This document shows positions 61,120 through 64,000 of a stretch of DNA of 64,000 bases, piece by piece. The number at the start of each line of letters is the position of its first letter. Position 1 is the stretch's first letter. The stretch spans positions 620,001 through 684,000 of the forward strand of contig NZ_JAJERB010000003.1 of the NCBI RefSeq assembly GCF_020685205.1. Direction: 5' to 3'. The translations under genes and the position numbers were made by a program. Source of the stretch: Hymenobacter translucens (GTDB lineage Bacteria; Bacteroidota; Bacteroidia; Cytophagales; Hymenobacteraceae). The notes beneath the pieces were generated by a model that was given only the letters and a program-made list of their open reading frames with translations, was not told where the DNA came from and did not search any database.

Positions 61120-61494
61120 ATGAAGTACTCGATTGATAAAAAGGAAACGTACACGATAATCACGATTGACGAAAAGAAGCTGGACACTACGGTTGCGCCT
61201 GATCTGAAATCGGAATTCGTGAAGCTGAATGCCGAAGGCATCAACAACCTGATCCTGGATTTGACCAACGTTAAATACACGGATTCCTCCGGCCTCAGTT
61301 CGATCCTGATTGCCAACCGCCTGTGCAATTCCACCGGTGGATTGCTCGTGCTGACCGGCCTGCAGGACCACGTACTCAAGCTCATCACCATCAGCAAGCT
61401 CGAGTCGGTGCTGCACATTCTGCCCACCGTGGAAGAAGGCATCGACCGGATTTTTCTGCACGCCATCGAGCGTGATCTGACCAATAAGGCTTAG
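61120..61494 (+). CDS. STAS domain protein (anti-sigma factor antagonist type)
   Basis: A 124-residue single STAS domain: YTIITIDEKKLDTTVAPDLK, LILDLTNVKYTDSSGLSSIL and LLVLTGLQDHVLKLITISKL. The DSSG motif (55-58) carries the serine that is phosphorylated in SpoIIAA-like antagonists. No RsbW-like kinase or sigma factor gene is adjacent, so partners are unknown. Its base composition is a little poorer in GC than surrounding genes. It stands alone between a promoter box and a perfect terminator. Confidence 0.92.
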   Translation: MKYSIDKKETYTIITIDEKKLDTTVAPDLKSEFVKLNAEGINNLILDLTNVKYTDSSGLSSILIANRLCNSTGGLLVLTGLQDHVLKLITISKLESVLHILPTVEEGIDRIFLHAIERDLTNKA

Positions 61495-61510
61495 CTTTTC
61501 GTAAGCCGTT

Positions 61511-61568
61511 AGCTGTTGGCTGTTAGCTGTTGGTTTTGATGCTGACGGCCGACAGCCAACAGCTTTTT
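61511..61568 (+). terminator. terminator built from TGTTGGC repeats
   Basis: AGCTGTTGGCTGT (61511-61523) pairs perfectly over 13 bp with 61552-61564, followed by TTTTT. The arms are made of the same words as the repeats at 24470 and 57386. It ends the STAS transcript. Confidence 0.85.
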
Positions 61569-61625
61569 CGTTTCCGGTACTTCCATTTTTTAACGGGCTG
61601 ACTACGGGCGGCCCGAAGCATTTGC

Positions 61626-62552
61626 TTGGAATTTGAGCTGAAAATCCTGGGTAGCGCGTCGGCCACGCCCTTCATGAACCGGCACCACACGGCGCAGGTA
61701 CTGACCGTGGGCAACATGCAGTACCTCATCGACTGTGGCGAAGACACGCAGAGCCGCCTGATCGAGCACAAGGTGCGCCACCAGCGAATCGGCACTATCT
61801 TTATTTCCCACCTGCACGGGGACCATTTCTTCGGGCTGTTCGGGCTGCTTTCCTCCATGCACCTGCAGGGCCGCACCGAGCCGGTGCGCCTTTACGGCCC
61901 CGCCGGCCTCGACGAGGTGCTCACCACCCAGTTCCGGCACTCCTACACCCAGCTGTCCTTCGATCTGGAGTTTATCCTGGTTGATACCAGCCGGCACCAG
62001 CAGGTGTATGAGGACCGCCACATCACGGTGCACAGCTTGCCCATGCGGCACCGGATTCCGTGCTGCGGCTACCTGTTCCGCGAAAAGCCCAAGCGCCGCC
62101 ACCTCATCAAGGACCGCCTGCCCGCCGGCCTGTCCCCGGCCCAGCTCAGCCTGCTTTCCCAGGGCGAAGACGTGCCCGCCACCGCCGAACGGCCCCGGCT
62201 GCTGAACGCCGACGTGACGGCCGAGCCCAGCCGCTCGCGCAGCTACGCTTACTGCTCCGACACGCTTTTCACGCCCGAAAATGCCGACCTGGTGCGGGGC
62301 GTGGATTTGCTTTACCACGAAAGCACCTTCCTGCACGAGATGCTGGAGCGGGCCACCATCACCCACCACTCCACCGCCCGGCAGGCCGGGGAGTTTGCCC
62401 GCCTGGCCGGCGCAAGCCGCCTGCTCATCGGCCACTTCTCGTCCCGCTACCGCGACCTGACGCCCCTGCTGCGCGAGGCTCAGCAGGAATTTGAGGCCAC
62501 CGAGCTGGGCGTGGAAGGCAAGACGGTGCGCGTACCCGAGGTGCGGGACTAG
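61626..62552 (+). CDS. rnz: ribonuclease Z
   Basis: A 308-residue tRNA 3' processing endonuclease of the metallo-beta-lactamase fold. The zinc motif HLHGDH (62-67) lies in FISHLHGDHFFGLFGLL; HSLPMRHRIPCCGYLF, AYCSDTLF, LLYHESTFLHEMLERA, HSTARQAGEFARLAGA and LLIGHFSSRY complete the site. The start is a TTG at 61626 (MEFELKILGS), in line with the family N-terminus. The length is normal. Confidence 0.95.
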   Translation: MEFELKILGSASATPFMNRHHTAQVLTVGNMQYLIDCGEDTQSRLIEHKVRHQRIGTIFISHLHGDHFFGLFGLLSSMHLQGRTEPVRLYGPAGLDEVLTTQFRHSYTQLSFDLEFILVDTSRHQQVYEDRHITVHSLPMRHRIPCCGYLFREKPKRRHLIKDRLPAGLSPAQLSLLSQGEDVPATAERPRLLNADVTAEPSRSRSYAYCSDTLFTPENADLVRGVDLLYHESTFLHEMLERATITHHSTARQAGEFARLAGASRLLIGHFSSRYRDLTPLLREAQQEFEATELGVEGKTVRVPEVRD

Positions 62553-62606
62553 GCGCAGCAGGTACTGTACTACCGGCGACGTAGCGCGAAACCCGGCGCC
62601 ACTGCG

Positions 62607-62614
62607 TAGGTTTG
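62607..62614 (+). promoter_or_regulatory. -7 promoter box before the VUT transporter
   Basis: TAGGTTTG, a perfect TAnnTTTG match, 33 nt before the GTG at 62648. Confidence 0.6.
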
Positions 62615-62647
62615 TACTGCCGGACCCGGCCTAATTCTGCGTTGCCC

Positions 62648-63394
62648 GTGAAAACCTTTGCTCAGAAGAAGACCCAGCTCTATCTGGTGCTCAGCGGCAT
62701 CTTCCTTGTAAATGCCCTGCTGGCGGAAATCATCGGCGTGAAGATCTTCTCCGTCGAGAAAAGCTTTGGCCTGACCGGCGACCTGACCGCGGGCGTGCTC
62801 ATCTGGCCCGTCGTGTTTATCACCACCGACGTCATCAACGAGTATTTCGGCCGGGCCGGGGTGCTGCGCATCAGCTTTCTGACCGTGGCGCTGATTGCCT
62901 ACGCCTTCCTGGTGATTTACGGCACCACCAAGCTGGTGCCGGCCGACTTCTGGCTCGACATCAACAAGACTGATGCCCAGGGCCGCCCGTTCGACATTGA
63001 GTTTGCCTACCAGAGCATCTTCCGTCAGGGCCTGGGCATCATCCTGGGCTCCATCAGCGCCTTTCTGATCGGGCAGGTGCTCGACGCCACCGTGTTTCAG
63101 CTCTTGCGCCGCCTTACCAACAGCCGCATGATCTGGCTGCGGGCCACCGGTTCCACCCTGGTCTCCCAGCTGGTCGATTCGTTCGTAGTGCTGTTCGTGG
63201 CCTTTTATGTATTCGGCAACTGGTCGTTTGAGCAGGTGCTGCGGGTAGCCAACTTCAACTACTGGTACAAGTTCGCCGCCGCCATTCTGCTGACGCCCGT
63301 CCTCTACCTCGCCCACTACCTCATCGACCGATACCTGGGCCGGGACGAGTCGGTGGAGCTGCAGCAGGAAGCCGTAGCCGACGTGAGCGTTTGA
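62648..63394 (+). CDS. VUT family (YhhQ-like) queuosine-precursor transporter
   Basis: A 248-residue protein with about six helices. Family markers are GIFLVNALLAEIIGVKIFSV, VLIWPVVFITTDVINEYFGR and ATGSTLVSQLVDSFVVLFVA. This COG1738 family imports queuine or preQ precursors in characterised members. The GTG at 62648 is chosen because the frame before it contains the promoter box. A perfect A/T-flanked hairpin starts at its stop codon. Confidence 0.88.
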   Translation: MKTFAQKKTQLYLVLSGIFLVNALLAEIIGVKIFSVEKSFGLTGDLTAGVLIWPVVFITTDVINEYFGRAGVLRISFLTVALIAYAFLVIYGTTKLVPADFWLDINKTDAQGRPFDIEFAYQSIFRQGLGIILGSISAFLIGQVLDATVFQLLRRLTNSRMIWLRATGSTLVSQLVDSFVVLFVAFYVFGNWSFEQVLRVANFNYWYKFAAAILLTPVLYLAHYLIDRYLGRDESVELQQEAVADVSV

Positions 63395-63413
63395 AAAAGC
63401 TGCAAGCTTTTTT
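63394..63413 (+). terminator. intrinsic terminator after the VUT transporter
   Basis: AAAAAGCT-GCA-AGCTTTTTT: an 8-bp perfect stem with a 3-nt loop, beginning at the last base of the stop codon. Confidence 0.75.
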
Positions 63414-63440
63414 CGTGTTTAATTGATCTTTTCATTAGGT

Positions 63441-63480
63441 CTGAGCTGCTTGCAGCTTGAGGCTCGTAGCTTGAAGCTAA
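63441..63480. repeat. CAAGCTGC/GCAGCTTG-word repeat before trpS
   Basis: GCTGCTTGCAGCTTGAGGCT followed by CGTAGCTTGAAGCTAA: tandem and inverted variants of AGCTTGAAGC. The words also match the hairpin at 63394 and the direct repeat at 17669. Confidence 0.55.
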
Positions 63481-63486
63481 CTTCCC

Positions 63487-64000
63487 ATGTCCCGTATCCT
63501 CACTGGTATCCAGAGCACCGGCCGGCCCCACCTGGGCAACCTGCTCGGCGCCATCCTGCCCGCCATCGAGTTGTCGAAAAGCGCCCAGAACGACTCGCTT
63601 TACTTTATTGCCGACCTGCACTCCCTGACTACGGTGCGCGACGCGGAACTGCTGCGGGCCAATACCTACGCCGTGGCCGCCGCGTGGCTGGCCTGCGGGT
63701 TCGACACCGAGAAGAACCTGTTCTACCGCCAGTCCGACGTGCCCCAGGTCACCGAGCTGACGTGGTACCTGAGCTGCTTTACGCCCTATCCGATGCTGGC
63801 CAACGCCCACTCGTTCAAGGACAAGAGCGACCGGCTTTCCGACGTCAACGCGGGCCTGTTCACCTACCCCGTCCTGATGGCGGCCGACATCCTGCTCTAC
63901 GACGCGGAGATTGTGCCCGTGGGCAAAGACCAGATCCAGCACCTCGAAATTGCCCGCGATATTGCCTCAGCCTTCAACAGCCGCTACGGCGATACGCTGG
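63487..64000 (+). CDS. trpS: tryptophan-tRNA ligase (5' part; continues beyond window)
   Basis: The first 171 codons of a class I tryptophanyl-tRNA synthetase, which charges tRNA-Trp. ILTGIQSTGRPHLGN holds the HIGH-like motif (HLGN). YFIADLHSLTT, FTPYPMLANAHSFKDKSDR, GLFTYPVLMAADILLYDAEI and VPVGKDQIQHLEIARDIA follow in normal order. The KMSKS motif lies past the window edge. Confidence 0.95.
   Translation, partial: MSRILTGIQSTGRPHLGNLLGAILPAIELSKSAQNDSLYFIADLHSLTTVRDAELLRANTYAVAAAWLACGFDTEKNLFYRQSDVPQVTELTWYLSCFTPYPMLANAHSFKDKSDRLSDVNAGLFTYPVLMAADILLYDAEIVPVGKDQIQHLEIARDIASAFNSRYGDTL

Noticed and set aside
1..64000. tRNA, rRNA, riboswitch and phage signals
   Set aside because: Reading the gaps revealed no cloverleaf-type sequence, no rRNA segment, no recognisable riboswitch core and no phage structural gene. 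Small unstructured RNAs cannot be excluded by eye.

Overview
The window is a stretch of GC-rich (estimated about 63-65 %) bacterial chromosome that reads as a Bacteroidota member of the Hymenobacter/Cytophagales type. The evidence is a type IX secretion C-terminal domain on a pectate lyase, TonB-dependent receptors with carboxypeptidase-regulatory-like N domains, LytS/LytTR-type two-component systems, a GT3-type glycogen synthase, the menaquinone (Men) pathway, and many copies of the Bacteroidota promoter word TAnnTTTG about 20-45 nt before start codons. No rRNA, tRNA, CRISPR array, integrase, transposase or replication origin was found, so this looks like ordinary chromosome rather than a phage or plasmid. 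The genus is inferred from protein style only.

Layout. 1-8.6 kb (minus strand): an ABC-F ATPase cut by the window edge, a lipoprotein amidase, a T9SS-secreted pectate lyase, a DUF2256 mini-protein and an AsmA-like protein. 8.8-15.2 kb (plus): a TonB-dependent receptor behind three copies of a palindrome, a 2H phosphoesterase, a small membrane protein and two tandem DUF3667 paralogues. 15.2-20.4 kb: a deoxyhypusine-synthase homologue, hslV, a lipoprotein, the pyruvate dehydrogenase E2 subunit and a histidine phosphatase. 20.5-28.4 kb (plus): a menaquinone cluster, menI-menF overlapping by ATGA, then menD, menB and menE. It is interrupted between menB and menE by a small secreted protein, a lower-GC PhzF gene and an apparent frameshifted remnant of a hotdog thioesterase. 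menC and menA are not here. 28.6-35.4 kb: a DPP III-type peptidase lipoprotein, small envelope proteins, an ABA4-like membrane protein, DUF2867 and an alpha/beta hydrolase.

35.4-52.2 kb is rich in signalling. It holds three LytS/LytTR kinase-regulator pairs and one 7TMR-DISM kinase with a NarL-type regulator. One LytS/LytTR pair is split by a lower-GC orphan lipoprotein gene on the opposite strand. It lies downstream of a TonB-dependent receptor and a TPR-like secreted protein whose upstream regions share a nearly identical roughly 80-bp block, a likely co-regulation module. 52.2-64 kb: a GT39-type membrane glycosyltransferase, two DUF2382 stress proteins, a YfcC-type transporter, glycogen synthase, a DUF4198 protein, a STAS protein, ribonuclease Z, a queuosine-precursor (VUT) transporter and the start of trpS.

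Repeats. Many gene boundaries carry hairpins or tandem repeats built from short words (GTTGTTGG-, TTAGCTG-, CTTCAAGCTGCA-like). They include eight perfect copies of a heptamer between one kinase and its regulator and a 26-bp perfect inverted repeat between another kinase and its regulator. A separate 115-bp inverted-repeat element sits between menF and menD. All calls come from reading the sequence; no database search was run.
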